NCBI GenBank assembly: GCA_030068145.1
Contig: JAPJBO010000076.1
Location: forward strand, 248,001-312,000
Direction: 5' to 3'
DNA length: 64,000 bases
Source of the DNA: Diplonema papillatum
Taxonomy: Eukaryota > Euglenozoa > Diplonemea > Diplonemida > Diplonemidae
The position numbers were made by a program, and so were the translations under genes. How positions within the stretch are numbered: position 1 is the stretch's first letter; every line of letters starts with the position of its first letter. The notes beneath the pieces are model-generated. The model was given only the letters and a program-made list of their open reading frames with translations, was not told the origin of the DNA and searched no databases. Shown here in pieces: positions 39,661 to 51,900 of the stretch.

Positions 39661-40154
39661 AATTTTGGAAGTGTTCCTCGCCGTTTCTGGGGCGCGGAAG
39701 GCCCCAGGAGAGGATTTATGGCCGTTCAGAGGTCTTGAACGCGTGTCCACGGGGGTTCCTGAGGTTTACCGAGCCAGCGGCATGGAAATGCGCCCGCCGC
39801 CCCGAGGGGGGGTCGGCTGCCGTCAGCACCCCTCATAACACCTCAAAAACGACCGAAAAGGTACTGGAAAGTGCGGGGTGCCCTTAAGGACCCTCTCCAA
39901 GTCATCCAAACTGTATTTCCAGGTGATTGGTGCCTGGAATAGCCATCCAAATGTCAAAAAACCTCAAGAATAGGTTTTCCGGACAGCCTCCCCACGGGGA
40001 GTCGTACCCCCTACCCCCCTTTACATGTCTCGTGTCCGAGGGCAGATCTACACAAGATCTTCGATATAAACGGCGAAATAAAGTGGGATTCGTTCCACCC
40101 CGGAGTCAGCCTGTACACTGCGTTGCACTGCGGGGGGGCGAAATGAACACACAC

Positions 40155-40253
40155 CTGTTGTTGTTGTTGTTGTTGGTTGTTCGGTGGAGCATCGTATCCA
40201 CCCTGCAGCTGGCCAGGTTGCGAGTACTGGACGGGGCCTGCCGGCGGGGGCGC
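40155..40253 (-). CDS. Exon of a Q/P-rich low-complexity protein
   Basis: TTTCACTAACAG acceptor, 33 codons in phase 0, and a CAG/GTGTGT donor. The peptide is APPPAGPVQYSQPGQLQGGY then DAPPNN and a Q7 run. The sequence style matches the exon at 41616-41738, so both probably belong to one gene for a prion-like, RNA-granule type protein (inference). The intron between them holds a family E retroposon and a 36-bp repeat. Confidence 0.5.
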
Positions 40254-40692
40254 CTGTTAGTGAAACAGATTGATTCCACGAAGGTCGACGCCAGTTTCGG
40301 CGAGAGTTCGTGGGGGAAAGAGTCCAACCCCAAAAACGAAAAAGACGGGGCTTAATTCCGCTATTGGTTTGGTTACTCAAGCATACTACACCTCTGACTG
40401 TACGGTTTGGTTACTCAAGCATACTACACCTCTGGCTGTACGGTTTGGTTACTCAAGCATACTACACCTCTGTCTGTACTTCTTCTCTGTGTCCTGTCCC
40501 TTCAGACGGAGTTGTCTCAGCCCTTGTTGCGCGCTTCGCGTTGTCTTGTTAGCTTGCCTGGTTGTATTGTACGGAATACAGCGCATGCACGCAGCACAGG
40601 GCGGGAGACGAAGGGCTCCAGTCCCTTGCGGTTGCAATCCTTGCTTGCGGTGTCTTGAACCCGCTTCTTCTTGTTCATCATTCTTTGGTACC
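40254..40692. repeat. Intron with three 37-bp repeats
   Basis: TTGGTTACTCAAGCATACTA with CACCTCTGNCTGTACGG repeats three times at about 40367-40475. The rest is unassigned. Confidence 0.75.
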
Positions 40693-40960
40693 AGGGAAAG
40701 CCTGCTACGGGAGCCAACCTACACGTGTTCGGCGGTACTGCAGAGCCACGGGCCTCGGGGTCAAGTGACTACCGATTTCCCAAACTAAAGCATCAGCACC
40801 CTGGGGCTTGGCGCTTGCGCTGAACACAAGCTCGTCGAGACGGTCAGCCACGGGGCAGAGCGGACGGGGTTGTAGCACTGTGCTGCCTCCGACTCAAGCT
40901 TTGCAAGCTGTGGTTGACCGTCACGTTCCTGGACCAGGAGCGGCCTTTTTTATTTTCTCT
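40693..40960 (+). mobile_element. Retroposon family E, copy 4
   Basis: CCAGGGAAAGCCTGCTACGG to GGACCAGGAGCGGCCTTTTT; inserted in the putative intron, opposite to the gene. Target duplication is not clear. Confidence 0.82.
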
Positions 40961-41615
40961 CTCTTCTGCTGATGCTATGCACGAGAGGCAGTCTAAACAT
41001 CAAACTAAGATCCCCTGCAAAAGCTCGTGAACGCAGACCAGACCAGGGACTGGCGCCTAGCTTGTGAGTTGTACGCGGCGCACTGTGCTATTTGCCGGTT
41101 TCGAGCCTTTGTGCTTTGTAGACGTTTACAGAAGCGGATAATGTTTGTGTTTATGATTGGAAGCGGGTGCCGAGCAGAGAAGGACTCAACGTTGCAACGG
41201 GCTTAAAACAACGCCGAAACTCACTCAAAGCTGCTCGTGGTGCAAAGCTGAGCGAACAACTTCTTATTTTCTCGAACCCTGCAGTACTTGCGTTGCTTGC
41301 ATTCGTCCAGACGTTGATGTTTCCAGCTATTGCTCCATGCAACGCGAACGAACGGAAACGGAGCTAAAAAAGGGGCGGTGACGGTGTCTGACTCATTTAA
41401 AAGGTCTGTGTGCCATTATTTCAGCCTAAACTTTTCAGCCCTAGCGAGCATCCGACCAGATATTTTGAATTTCCCGAGCAATTTAGGACCGAGTGGTGGG
41501 TTTCTGGTTGGGGCCCCCCTATTTTTGGAAAAACAGGGGTCGTGCAGGGTCCTTTCAGGGTCCCGGCGGTTTGGCGACACATTTTGTACCACAAAAAGAC
41601 AAGATGCCGGCGTAC
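40961..41615. other. Intron or spacer, no gene recognised
   Basis: Short frames only; nothing supported. Confidence 0.4.
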
Positions 41616-41738
41616 CTGCTGCTGATAGCCGGGCTGTTGCTGATAGGCAGGCTGCTGCTGATAGGCAGGCTGCTGATAGGCCTGCGGCGGCGGCGGCTGG
41701 GAAAACGCCTGCGCATACTGCTGTTGATAGTTGCCGCC
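41616..41738 (-). CDS. Exon of a Q/Y/P-rich low-complexity protein
   Basis: CCCATTTTCACACAG acceptor, 41 codons in phase 0, CAG/GTACGC donor. The peptide starts GGNYQQQYAQAFSQPPPPQ and continues with AYQQP repeats. Tyr/Gln/Pro repeats of this kind mark prion-like or phase-separating tails of RNA-binding proteins. On the DNA level it is a CTGCTGATAGG minisatellite, so copy number is likely variable. Confidence 0.5.
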
Positions 41739-42419
41739 CTGTGTGAAAATGGGGGAGCTGGGCGGCGAGGGCTATGGGCCAAAAGACGCTATTCGTGCGC
41801 GTCGGTCGTTTTCCCGCTGTTGTAGGGAGCACCGCAAGTGTGTTCGTGGTAAATGATGAACATCCGTCCGGTGCACACAGGGGGGATTCGCTTGTGCCAA
41901 TCAATCTCGAAGGGGGAACGTGTCAGTTAGGCTTTGGCGGACACTTGCCGGCATAGCGGAGAACCCCCCCTCCGCCAGTGGTACCTGTAACTCGGGGCCC
42001 GGGCCCTGGAAAAAGTTCCAGGGGTTTTGGCCCTGAACAATTTCCAAAGGAAAAACTCTCTGGTACGAGATGCAATTCGTTTATTATTCCATTCCAGGGC
42101 CCCAGACTGTCCTTGAGCTCAACGGATTCAAAAGCGTTCAAAAACGTCCTCGGAATGTATTTTTCGACACAGCCACGAAACCTGAAGGATTTCAGGTTCT
42201 GGCAGGTCTAGCTGGCTGCCTGAAGGGTACCACGGCTCAGTCACCCAAGGTGGGCGTTGAAAAAAACCTTTTCCGAGACTAGAGGTATGCTAATAGCTCT
42301 ATCGAGCCAACCCCACTTTTTGGGGGGTCCGCGGGCGAAGCCCGGGGGCACTTTTTAGGGCCAAAAATATAATCCAGTCAATTCCCTCGATCCAGGTTTT
42401 TTTCGACCCGTGACTCGGC
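41739..42419. other. No gene recognised; solo element end
   Basis: Contains the solo end of the 34156 element at 41914-41966. The region around 42080-42230 has short frames of unknown meaning. Confidence 0.45.
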
Positions 42420-42665
42420 ACCGGGTCTTTTGCATACTTCGGGCCTGGAGGCCCGGGTTCGAACCCGGCCGAGGACCTTTTACCGGTCGAAAACGAATTT
42501 CGGGGGTTGTTGGTTTTCGGGGTCGAATGTGCCCGAAATTTGCGTTTTTGCCGAGTTTCTCAGTATCTCACGGTTTTTGGGTCCCCTTGGGTAATTTGAG
42601 TCAGTCTACCAGAACTTAGCATCGCCCGACCCTCAGCTTAGCTTCTCCCGAACTTTGCTTCACCT
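42420..42665 (+). mobile_element. tRNA-related SINE (copy F2)
   Basis: B box GGGTTCGAACCCGG at 42452, then CCGAGGACCTTTTACCGGTC, GTGCCCGAAATTTGCG and GAGTTTCTCAGTATCTCACG. These are the body of F1 in the same order. The A-box half is degraded. Confidence 0.8.
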
Positions 42666-43030
42666 GAGCTTAGCTTCGCCTCCTGTAGCTTTTTGTAGCC
42701 TTTATTATCGCGGTTATTCGTCACCCAGTCTACCAGAACTTGCCCGAAATTTGCTTCACCAACCAGAACTTTGCTAGCATTGCCCGAACCTTGCTTTGCT
42801 TTGCCCGCACCAGAACTTAGCCTCACCAGAACTTAGCTTCACCCGAACTTTGCTTTGCTTCGCCCGAACTTAGCTCGCCCGAACCTTGCTTTGCCAGAAC
42901 TTTGCATCGCCGCTTTGCTTCGCCAGAGCTTAGCTTCACCCGACCGGAAAAGTGCCTCGCCCGGGTTCGAACCCGGGACCCCCAGCCCTGAAGGCTGGTT
43001 GCACTGTTCACTCTGGGAAAACTTCCTATC
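42600..43030. repeat. SINE-tail minisatellite and reverse SINE head
   Basis: Many AACTTAGCTTCGCCCGA/AACTTTGCTT units, the same tail as F1. A reverse-oriented head with GGGTTCGAACCCGG at 42962-42977 is nested in it. Confidence 0.8.
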
Positions 43031-43290
43031 GTCCCGGGTTCGAACCGGCCGAGGACACTTTTCCGGTCGAAATGATTTTTGGGGGTAGGTCTATTGTGCC
43101 AATTTTTGCGTTTTTTTGAAGAGTTTCTCAACATCTCGCGGTTTGTTGTTCACCCCGGTCTACCACGCCAGAACTTTGCTTTGCCAGAACTTGGCTTTGC
43201 CCGAACTTTGCTGTCACCCGAACTTAGCTTCGTCCGAACTTTACTGTTTCTCGAACTTTAACTGCTGCCTCTGGTCTCGCTGGGCGCCGG
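43031..43290 (+). mobile_element. tRNA-related SINE (copy F3)
   Basis: CGGGTTCGAACCGGCCGAGG, ACTTTTCCGGTCGAA, GAGTTTCTCAACATCTCGCG and a short tail ending AACTTTAACTGCTGCCTC at 43255. This is the same terminal sequence as F1. Confidence 0.82.
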
Positions 43291-43640
43291 TCTTTACCGG
43301 CGCAAATGTACTTTTTTTTGGGCCGGAATCCCTAAAAACTTGCATTTCGGAAGGTTTTGGTCCCACATTTCTCCCAGGGCATTTTGACCATTTCACCTTA
43401 GAGCCCCTATGGTAAATGCACGACTGTGAGCTTTTTTTATCAAATGTTATCAAGTTTATTTCTTGATTTCTTCTCGTCTTGCTCTCCGCTTGTTGTGGAA
43501 GCTGCAATATTGAAAATTCCATCCTTGGATGGCATGATTACCATGAGCCTGGACCCTACGGAGAAACGTGTTACTCAGGCCGGGGTTTGGGGAATCCGAA
43601 CTTTTTTGCCAGTTCTGTGTGATGGCAAGTTCGGGGACGC
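43291..43640. other. No gene recognised
   Basis: Unique sequence before the TAG tract. Short frames only. Confidence 0.4.
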
Positions 43641-44282
<642 letters not shown>

Positions 44283-45047
44283 TGTGTCGTCTGCCGAAGC
44301 AGCCGGAGACAGCAGGCGCAGGGGGCAGGTCTGCTTTACTTTTCTCTTCTTCATGCAGACCCGCCCCCGGCATCCCGACTGTCCAATCACTGTCGAGAAG
44401 GTTGCGCCTATTGTGATGAGGTGGTTGACCAGGCCCCCACGAAGCCTTATACACAACACGGCTACAACACGAGGATGCAACCCTGCCTAAGTGTGCACTC
44501 AGCCATCAAGATTGGCTGCTAAGCAAGGTCGATTTGCCACTTTTGTGGCCCTCTATTCGCCGGGCGGTGCTGTCAGCACTTGTTCCGCGTCGCATCAAGT
44601 ACATGATGCTGGCGGTTGGGGGATCGGCGACCGCGAGTCAATTAAGGTGCAGTCAACAGTGTCGCCACGTGAAGGCCCCCCCATAACACCTCGGGGACGC
44701 GTAAATCCATCGGTGACGCCGTGGCATGAAGGATTCGTTGGAAAGTAGACTCGAACGCTATCGCAGGACTCGCAGAAGTCGGTTGGCTCACGCTTGCAGG
44801 AACGTAAAGCTCGCTACCGGGCCCCCTTCAACGTTCCCCAAGAGGACTGTAGGAAAAGCACAGTTGCCACCATTGCGTGCTTGTACTGGTCCTTGACAAT
44901 AATCGCGTTATCGTGACAGATGGCAGAGGCCTGACCGATCGAGATCTGCAGAATATCTTGGACAGCCCACAGATAAAATTGGCAGCACGCAATCAAGAGT
45001 CCGGTGATAGACGAAAATATGTGCTTGAGTCCAACTTGTCTGCATGG
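44283..45047. other. No gene recognised
   Basis: Short open frames only. Confidence 0.4.
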
Positions 45048-45145
45048 AAGGGAAGCTGATAAGAAGTTACTGTCTGCATGGAAGGGAAGTCGATAAGAAG
45101 TTACTGTCTGCATGGAAGGGAAGCTGACAAGAAGTTACTTCTTGA
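45048..45145. repeat. 34-bp tandem repeat, three units
   Basis: GAAGTTACTGTCTGCATGG with AAGGGAAGCTGATAA repeats three times. Confidence 0.88.
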
Positions 45146-46535
45146 TAAACTGCATGCCCTCACCCGAAGCATGCCATTCAAGGCTAATGTTGTTGTCGGC
45201 AAACTGCTCTACGATCTCTGGAACAGAAGGATGCAGAGCCCGAAGAACCCAAGGCTTTACCGTGTCCGAAGTCTCCCTCTCGCCAGCGAAAGAAGCAAAC
45301 AAGCCAGAGCCTCTCCTTGCGCGCCATTCCGACACTCCAATCCCTCTTGGGTTTGGGCAAGGGTGATCTGCAATCACGTTCAGAAGCCCAGGTGGCGTTT
45401 GCATCAGCTCCTCTACTCTGGGAGAAACCGGAAGCTCTCCGGAGATGGTACCTGCATTCCAACTCGTCCTCTTGGGAAAGGCCAGTCGACGGCTGTATGC
45501 AAGTGGGCGGAGGTCCTGGGACTGCGAAGGCGTGACTACCCCACAAGAAGGACTCGCTGTCTCTCTGTTCTGCCCCTGCCGCCATAGCCATCTTATCCTC
45601 GGCCAAGCACCACTTTCTCCTCCTGCAACGCAACCTTGCCTTCAGCATGGCCATTATGACTGTCATTCTGGTTATCAACCTTGCTCCTCGGGTTGCCGTC
45701 TTCGACCGCGACCGCCTCTGATAGTTTGGGTTAGAATGCAAATAATCTGTGGCGATTTGCGGTGTCGCGGTTATCTCTTCGTACGTGATGTGTCATTATT
45801 TCGCCTCTTTAGCTCGATTTGATCGTCGCGCTCAGGCGGGCGTTGGTGCCTCGCTTCTTCTTCGATTGCTCGTCCAGGTTGCACCGGCGCTTTCACACGC
45901 CGCACTTCACTTTCTGGTGCTCGTGGCACACCCGCTCACTCCACTTTCGTGTTCCGTAGCGTTGAACACCGCCCATCTCGCCGCACGCTCTGCCCTTCCA
46001 CCTCCACACGTAGGGAAAAGATCCATCCCCCACGCCTCGTCGCTGAACTCGTGCCGTCGTCAGCTGTGTCTCGAGCACTTCCATCGTCTCCGTACTACCA
46101 CGGAAGATCGGCCTCATCTCGTACCCGTGAGGCACGGCGGGGCTCCCACCGTTCTCAGCGACCCTATCTTCTCCAGTTTCCTGTCTGGCAGAAGCGGTCC
46201 GTCGCCGTTTCGCTCCAGCGCATCCCCGACGGTTTTTAAAAGTTTTGCGAGTACCCTCGCACGCATGCTCAACGGTGTCCGTCCGTCGTCGCTACGACAC
46301 TGCCCGGAAGATCTAGTTTGGTGCACACTTCAAAGTCGACGGCGAGCTCTGCCATCGAGACGTCACCCACCACCGGCCAGCACATCTCATCCAGCCAATA
46401 CTGCAGCGCCCGGAACCACCTCTCTCCTCCGACCGCCGCGAAGGTCTGCGGTCCCGCGATCGCTTCGAAACCCGGCCGGCGCGGGGCCTCTGGTAGAACA
46501 TGTCCTGCCCTCCTTACCGCAGCTGATCCTGTCAC
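45146..46535 (-). pseudogene. Decayed retroelement-like coding relic
   Basis: Consecutive minus-strand stretches in three different frames look protein-like and continue one another. They are 46535-46270 (GFEAIAGPQTFAAVGGERWF, WLDEMCWPVVGDVSMAEL), 46326-46114 (LAKLLKTVGDALERNGDGPL) and 46135-45893 (GYEMRPIFRGSTETMEVLET); 45404-45146 (VLRALHPSVPEIVEQFADNN) may belong too. At least two frameshifts separate them. The W....L.W....V....LAVDFE pattern recalls retrotransposon polyproteins of protists, but I cannot name a family. Confidence 0.4.
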
Positions 46536-46974
46536 TACCTGTCAAACCGTGACTCGCAGTCTGTCCTTCCTTCTCATCCTATTCCTTCCTCTTCGGGGCA
46601 CGCATAGCACATGGCCGCTCTGCGCAAGTTGGGGCCGTAATACTGCACCTTTGTAGCTCTTCCGCCCCACCTTCGCCAGTGCTGACTGCAGATAGGTCGC
46701 CACGAAGGAATTACCCCCCGAGATTCACCGATTTTGGCCTGGACCAGGTGGCTTGTCTCCTGGGGTCTTTGATCTTGATACGCTCGAATTACCCGAAATT
46801 GTCCTTATTTTGTGACGAAAAAGTGCAAAGTAGCTTAGAAATGCTCTCCAGGACCCAAGGCTGCATTCCTGAAGCACTCAGCAAAAAAACAAGAAACGGA
46901 AAAAAAAAAAGACACCCCCCCCCCCATGTTGAACTACGGGGGAACTACGGGGAACTGGCCCACCGACCACACCA
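46536..46974. other. No gene recognised
   Basis: A10 and C9 runs at 46900-46925; nothing else. Confidence 0.4.
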
Positions 46975-46975
46975 G

Positions 46976-47357
46976 TAGTAATAGTAGTAGTAGTAGTAGT
47001 AGTAGTCAGGGAGAGGACGGAGTGATCTTTACAAACAAACGAGTGACATAAGGTGGCCGCTTGAGCGGCGCCAATCCGAGCGCACACAGCAGCAGTGTCG
47101 CGTCGGCAGTATTTGCACTTCAGGATGGGGCTGCCGTCATGAGCGTCGACGGCTAGCGAGTGTCGGCAGAGGGTGCAGTGGTCGGAGCAAGCTTGAACGT
47201 GGCAGGTCGGTGCCGCACAAATGAGTTGGTCGATGTACCTCAGCGCATTAACCTTGCGCATGCGCCGCGCAGCCTGCGAGATCACGCGCTTCCGGGGTCG
47301 TCCAGATCCGATCCCACGTGCCTTCATGCCTTTCCGCGTCTTCCGCGGCGGCCGCAC
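46976..47357 (-). CDS. Cys/His-rich zinc-finger-like ORF (partial)
   Basis: The minus frame has a basic start (PRKTRKGMKARGIGSGRPRK) and a Cys/His cluster: CAAPTCHVQACSDHCTLCRH and LKCKYCRRDTAAVC. CxxC pairs in this spacing suggest zinc binding, as in many transposases and nuclear proteins. The C-terminus is uncertain because the frame runs into a (TAG)n tract. It may be the end of a longer gene whose 5' part (47248-47430) lies in another frame. Confidence 0.35.
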
Positions 47358-47484
47358 GGTTCTCTGCCTCAGTGCGTGATGCTCCTGACCCTTGACGACT
47401 GCACCACACTTCTTCCGGCCGCGCTACCAACGATTTAAAAGCTACAGTTTCTGTACTTTATTGGTACCTAAAAAATTAGTATGG

Positions 47485-47590
47485 CGCTTCCGTTTGTTTG
47501 CGCGCACTAGCGGCTTTTCACCTGATTTGGTGAGTTGCTTTTAGTACGCTGCCAACTACTAATTTTTAGTACCAACAATGCATTGTTAAC
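47485..47590 (+). repeat. Family A-related element (cut at its palindrome)
   Basis: Almost identical to 8160-8252, ending ACCAACAATGCATTGTTA, just past the centre of the palindrome present at 8229-8264. Confidence 0.8.
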
Positions 47591-47742
47591 CAGGGGATAA
47601 GCTTCTATATCCACATTTGGACCGTCGGTCAGAATTTGGAAAGGCCGCCGGAAAAAAAAAAAGGGAGAGAGAGAGAGACGAGTTAGAGTGCAGGGACCAT
47701 CTCTCCGGGGAGTTTCCGGTCTCCTCACTTCTCTTCGCACTG

Positions 47743-48137
47743 CTACGGCGGGCGTAAGTCGCTCCGGAGGCGCGCTGCAGGTTGCGGCTCTGCTACAGTG
47801 AGTGGCGGCACCGGAGTTGGTGCTGCAGCGGGCGCTCTGGCCGGCGGGCGAGCTCGTCTCGCGGGGGATCGCCGCCTTGTAACGCTGCGGGCCCTCTTCT
47901 TCCTCGCGACTGCGCGGCCTACGGCGGCGGCTAACACCTTGATGGGAAACTTCAGCTTCCATTGAGCAAAGGCTACGTCCTGAGGGTACACGGGTTTGGC
48001 GTCATTCCAGCTGTCTTTGGAGCAAACTGCTACTATGCCGTTTAACATCGCCTCTGTCCTCCGTCCAGCCGCAAACGTGGACGGTGTGTGAATCCCGGCA
48101 TTGCCGGCGCACCCAGGCAGCGTAAAGAGCATACACC
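47743..48137 (-). CDS. Terminal exon of a basic Ala/Pro/Arg-rich protein
   Basis: A T14-CAG acceptor is followed by 129 codons from the first ATG (MLFTLPGCAGNAGIHTPSTF). Next come CSKDSWNDAKPVYPQDVAFA and a basic tail (VARKKRARSVTRRRSP, ARRARPPARAP) ending in a stop. The tail suits a nucleic-acid-binding or nuclear-localised protein. The central part is unrecognised. If the exon is internal, translation starts upstream and the ATG is not the start. A diverged copy of the tail is at 12305-12500. Confidence 0.45.
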
Positions 48138-48913
48138 CTGAAAAAAAAAAAAAATGGCACTACCGTGACTGCATCGTCCCCCAGGCGCCGGCAGCGGTGG
48201 CCAATGTGCAATTGGAGGGGCAACCACTGCACCAGCAAAGGCTACAGAAGGAGTGCACGCAGGGGGAATCCCACTTCCCAGCACCAGTAGAAGTGGCCAG
48301 TTTGGATGCAAGTTGGATGGGCACGGGGGAAAGAACAACAGCTCTGCATGCTACATCACGTGCGACACCGGCAGGCGAGCCAACTCAGTGCAAAAATTGC
48401 AGAAAAACACTGAAAACGCAAAAAAGCCGTTATCGGTCCAAATTTGGAAAATGGGCCGGAGACCAAGCTAATGCCCTGTTGTCAGGGGGTTATGCACCTG
48501 TACAGTTGGGTGAGGTAAAAAACCGAAAAAAAAAAAAAAAAAGGAAATCGGGGGCGGGCTTGGGGAGGGGTACACTACCTCGGATTGGGTTTTGGCAGGT
48601 CTATACTGGGTCTGCCTCAGTAGAGCTACGGACAGAGGCCTGTCGTGGCTGCAGGGCAGCCGTAGTCGCAGGATGGGCTTTTGTCGCAGGATGGGCCTTT
48701 GTCGCAGGATAGGCCTTTGTCGCAGGATGGGCCTTTGCAGGGTTTTGCCAACACCCCGAAAAAGAGAAACCAACTTTTGGAGAAACCCCCGGACAACCCG
48801 ATTCTTGCTAGAAAATCCCTCACACACATTGGAAAAACAATCGGCTTTCGGACTCTGGCAGCATTTTCATACTCAACCAGGAATACCCGAAAGAAAGAGC
48901 AAGCAATGAAAAA
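48138..48913. other. Upstream region of the hAT transposase
   Basis: Includes an A17 run (48529-48542 region) and four 18-bp direct repeats of CGCAGGATGGGCCTTTGT at about 48666-48740. No CAGTG-type terminus with an 8-bp duplication could be matched across the gene. Confidence 0.5.
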
Positions 48914-51900
48914 ATGAACGCACTCTTTGGGGGATGCTCGCGAAAACCTGGAGTTACAGGTCCAGGAGGCCAGATTCCATCCCTGGCCTACCACACAGAG
49001 TATGAGCTATGGACCGCAGCGGACTTCAAGACCATTCCTGTGGTGCATCGCTCGTACCCCAAACCATGGCCTGGAAAGAATACCCTCTTCTCCGTCAAGC
49101 CCGCAAAAGTCGGCACTGAAGTTGCAGACGTGAAGGAGTTCTTGAGCCTTCAACTTCTAGTTCGTGGGTTTTCCAGTTCCCAGAACTTCCCTCAGCCCAA
49201 GAAGGTGTGGTTGCTGAAGAAGGCGGACGAGCTTGCTTCAAGTGATACCGGCGGCAAAAAGACATGGGTGCAACTTGTGGGAGAGACGGGGAAAGCCTGG
49301 GTGGCTGAGGAGAAAAGGATTGCGGCGGAGAAGAAGGAAGCGGTTGAAGCTGCAGCAAGAGCAAAGGCGGCGCAAGAAGAGCTGGAAAAGCAGATGGCCG
49401 CAGAAGTAACTGCACGTAGGCTGTCAGAGGGAGAGGTACAAACAGCCATGGAAGTCGAAGCCGAAACACCGAACGCTGTATCTACTCAGGCAGCTCTTCC
49501 TAGCTTCCCCACAAGTGGACCTCAGGAACCAAAGAACCTGTACCTGAGTGATGCCTACCTCCGTCAGCTGGTGCTTCTGGTAAAGGAGCAGTTCACCCGT
49601 GAAACCCTGGAAGAGAGGATAGCGCTGCGTGAGATACTGGCGAGCAGGTCGGCTGGAAAGCGCAAGCAGGCAACGAAGCCCCGGGAGTACAAGCGCATTG
49701 CAGGTCCTGCGCCATATGTGTCGTTGCTGGACTACGAAGTAAGCGCCTTCTTACGGTCCAAGTACGGACTAGACGATGGTGCTTGTGTTCCGCAATTTGG
49801 TGGTACTGGCTCGATGTTTCCCACTGACTTCGAGCTTTTGTGCATCCCTCCCGACTTGTTCTCCAACAAGCGTTTCCGAGGGGTCTTGAAAGCGAATCCG
49901 TGGATTCTGTGCACAAGTCAAGGAATGTATTGTCGATGCTGTCGTAGACAGACAGCGGGTAAGAAAAAGCGTGCCTTCATTAATCTGTGCATTCCTTTTG
50001 AAGTCTTCAAAAAGGGGCTCCTACCACAGTACATCGAAAAGCACCGGAAGAAGACCGTGGGTCATAACAAGGCCTGGAGTTCATTTCTGAACTTGTTGGA
50101 AGATCAGATGCGTCTTCCGTCTTCTTGCCAGCTGCCTTCCACTTTGGAAGACCTCAAACAGCGCCTTATGAACACACAACACCTGGTCTTCGTCATCCAG
50201 ACAATTGTTGATACCATCAAGCGCGACCTGCCCATGTCCAGCATTCGTGACACGTTCAGTCTGGTATCCCTGTTTGACGATTCAATTCGTTCGTTCTGCA
50301 AGACGCGTTTGAATATGTCGTCACCGTACTTCCTAGAAGTAATTGTGGATTCTTTGTACTCGTGGTGCAAATCCCATGTGCTGGAGAAAATTCAAGCGTC
50401 AGAGTTCACGAGCATCATGTTTGACGAAGCAGAGGACGTAAAGCGCTCAAAACAACATGCACTGTTTTTCAAAATACTGTCGGAAGAGGGGGTTGAAGAA
50501 GTCTTTTGGGACATACTTCCTTTGCGCAAATCAGCGACTGGGGAAAACGTCGCAGCTCACATTGCGGGCATGGCAGATAATGTTCAAACGTGGACAACAA
50601 CTATGGGCATCGCAACTGATGGCTGCAGTACAATGAAAGGCGACTACAAGGGTGTACAGACACGCCTGCGCGAACAGTTGGTACCATTTGCCATTTGGAT
50701 TTGGTGCTTGGGGCACAAACTCAACCTCGCCTGCATTGAGGCGTGTCGTAGTGCTCCGCAGATACAGGCATCAGTCACTGCAACTGAAGAAATCTTTTCG
50801 TTGTTTCGGAAAGGACAGGGTGATATTTCGTACAAGACACGAAAGTTTAAAGAGTGTAAGGAAGCCTGTTCTGTGACCGACAACTTCTTTGTCTTCCGAG
50901 ATTTGGAACTTGTGGAACCTGGCGACACAAGATGGGTTTCCCATGAACGCGCCGCTCAAACAATAGCAGAGTGCATCAAGCCCATTCTGCTTGCGATTGC
51001 CCGGCTTTGCGAAGAGAAAGACATACCACAAGCCCTGCATCTTCGCGAGAAACTGAATCACACTGTTTGCTTATCGTTCAGCCTGCTCGCACAAGCAACT
51101 CCCATTCTTTCGAAACTGAGCCAATCCCTGCAAAGGTCGGACACGTGTTGGACAGAAGTGCTGAAGCTAAAGGAGTATTACCTGAGCTGGCTTCGGCGTC
51201 TGCGTGATATTCCTCTGACGGACGAGCAGATAGCGGAAGATCCTGAAGAAAGACTGCACTTTGTTGAGTACATAACCTTCTGGGAAAAACTCAAGGATGC
51301 AGTGCCACCTTCCTGGAATCGCCAGCCTCTAGATTACGCCTTTTTTGTCGCTTTCCATCGCGAGTTTGCGACGCCGTTCTTGGATCGGCTCATTTCGTTG
51401 GTTGAAGAGAGACTCGGGGATCTACCTGTGCTGTCATCTTTGGGTGTGTACGATCCAAACGGCCCCTTAGTGGAAAGCCTTTTCCATGATGTGGATCTGA
51501 CGTGCGGAACTCCGAGTGATGTTGCATCGCGATTGTTGCCACAGAGGCTTGACCCGCTGCTCAAGAAACTCAACCCGTTTTTTGCCCACTTTTGCTGTAC
51601 CAGGAAAGAGAAGAAGACCGTGCACCCAACAGGCGCGACCACGTGGACCGTTCAGCCTCCTTTTTACAGCCAGGCCTTTGAGGCAACGGTGCGTGAGCAG
51701 TTGCCTGAAGCACTGGTGCGCATGAAGCAAATGACGAATGTGAACAAGAAATGTTCATTCACAGAGAACACCCTTGATTTCCTTCGCGACACCCACTGCC
51801 AGCTCCGATTCCCGGAGACATGCCAAGTCTTGAAAATGGCACTGGTCTTCCCACTTGGAAGTGCTGGCGTTGAGCGGCTTTTCTCCAGAGTAAAGCTGAT

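Larger units (their letters stand above)
38158..40011 (+). mobile_element. 1.85-kb DNA transposon-like element with ~65-bp TIRs
   Basis: GGGGGTACGACTCCC at 38158-38172 is repeated inverted at 39997-40011. Inside it, GTCCGGAAAACCTATTCTT at 38183-38201 is repeated exactly inverted at 39966-39984, and similarity continues about 20 bp further in. The interior has A-rich CACTAAAAATACACTA repeats, a frame at 38731-39258 and a minisatellite at 39430-39660. No target duplication is clear. Confidence 0.75.

Noticed and set aside
45749..46552. 267-codon plus frame
   Set aside because: Ser/Pro/Arg-rich; the minus strand shows more protein-like segments over the same DNA.
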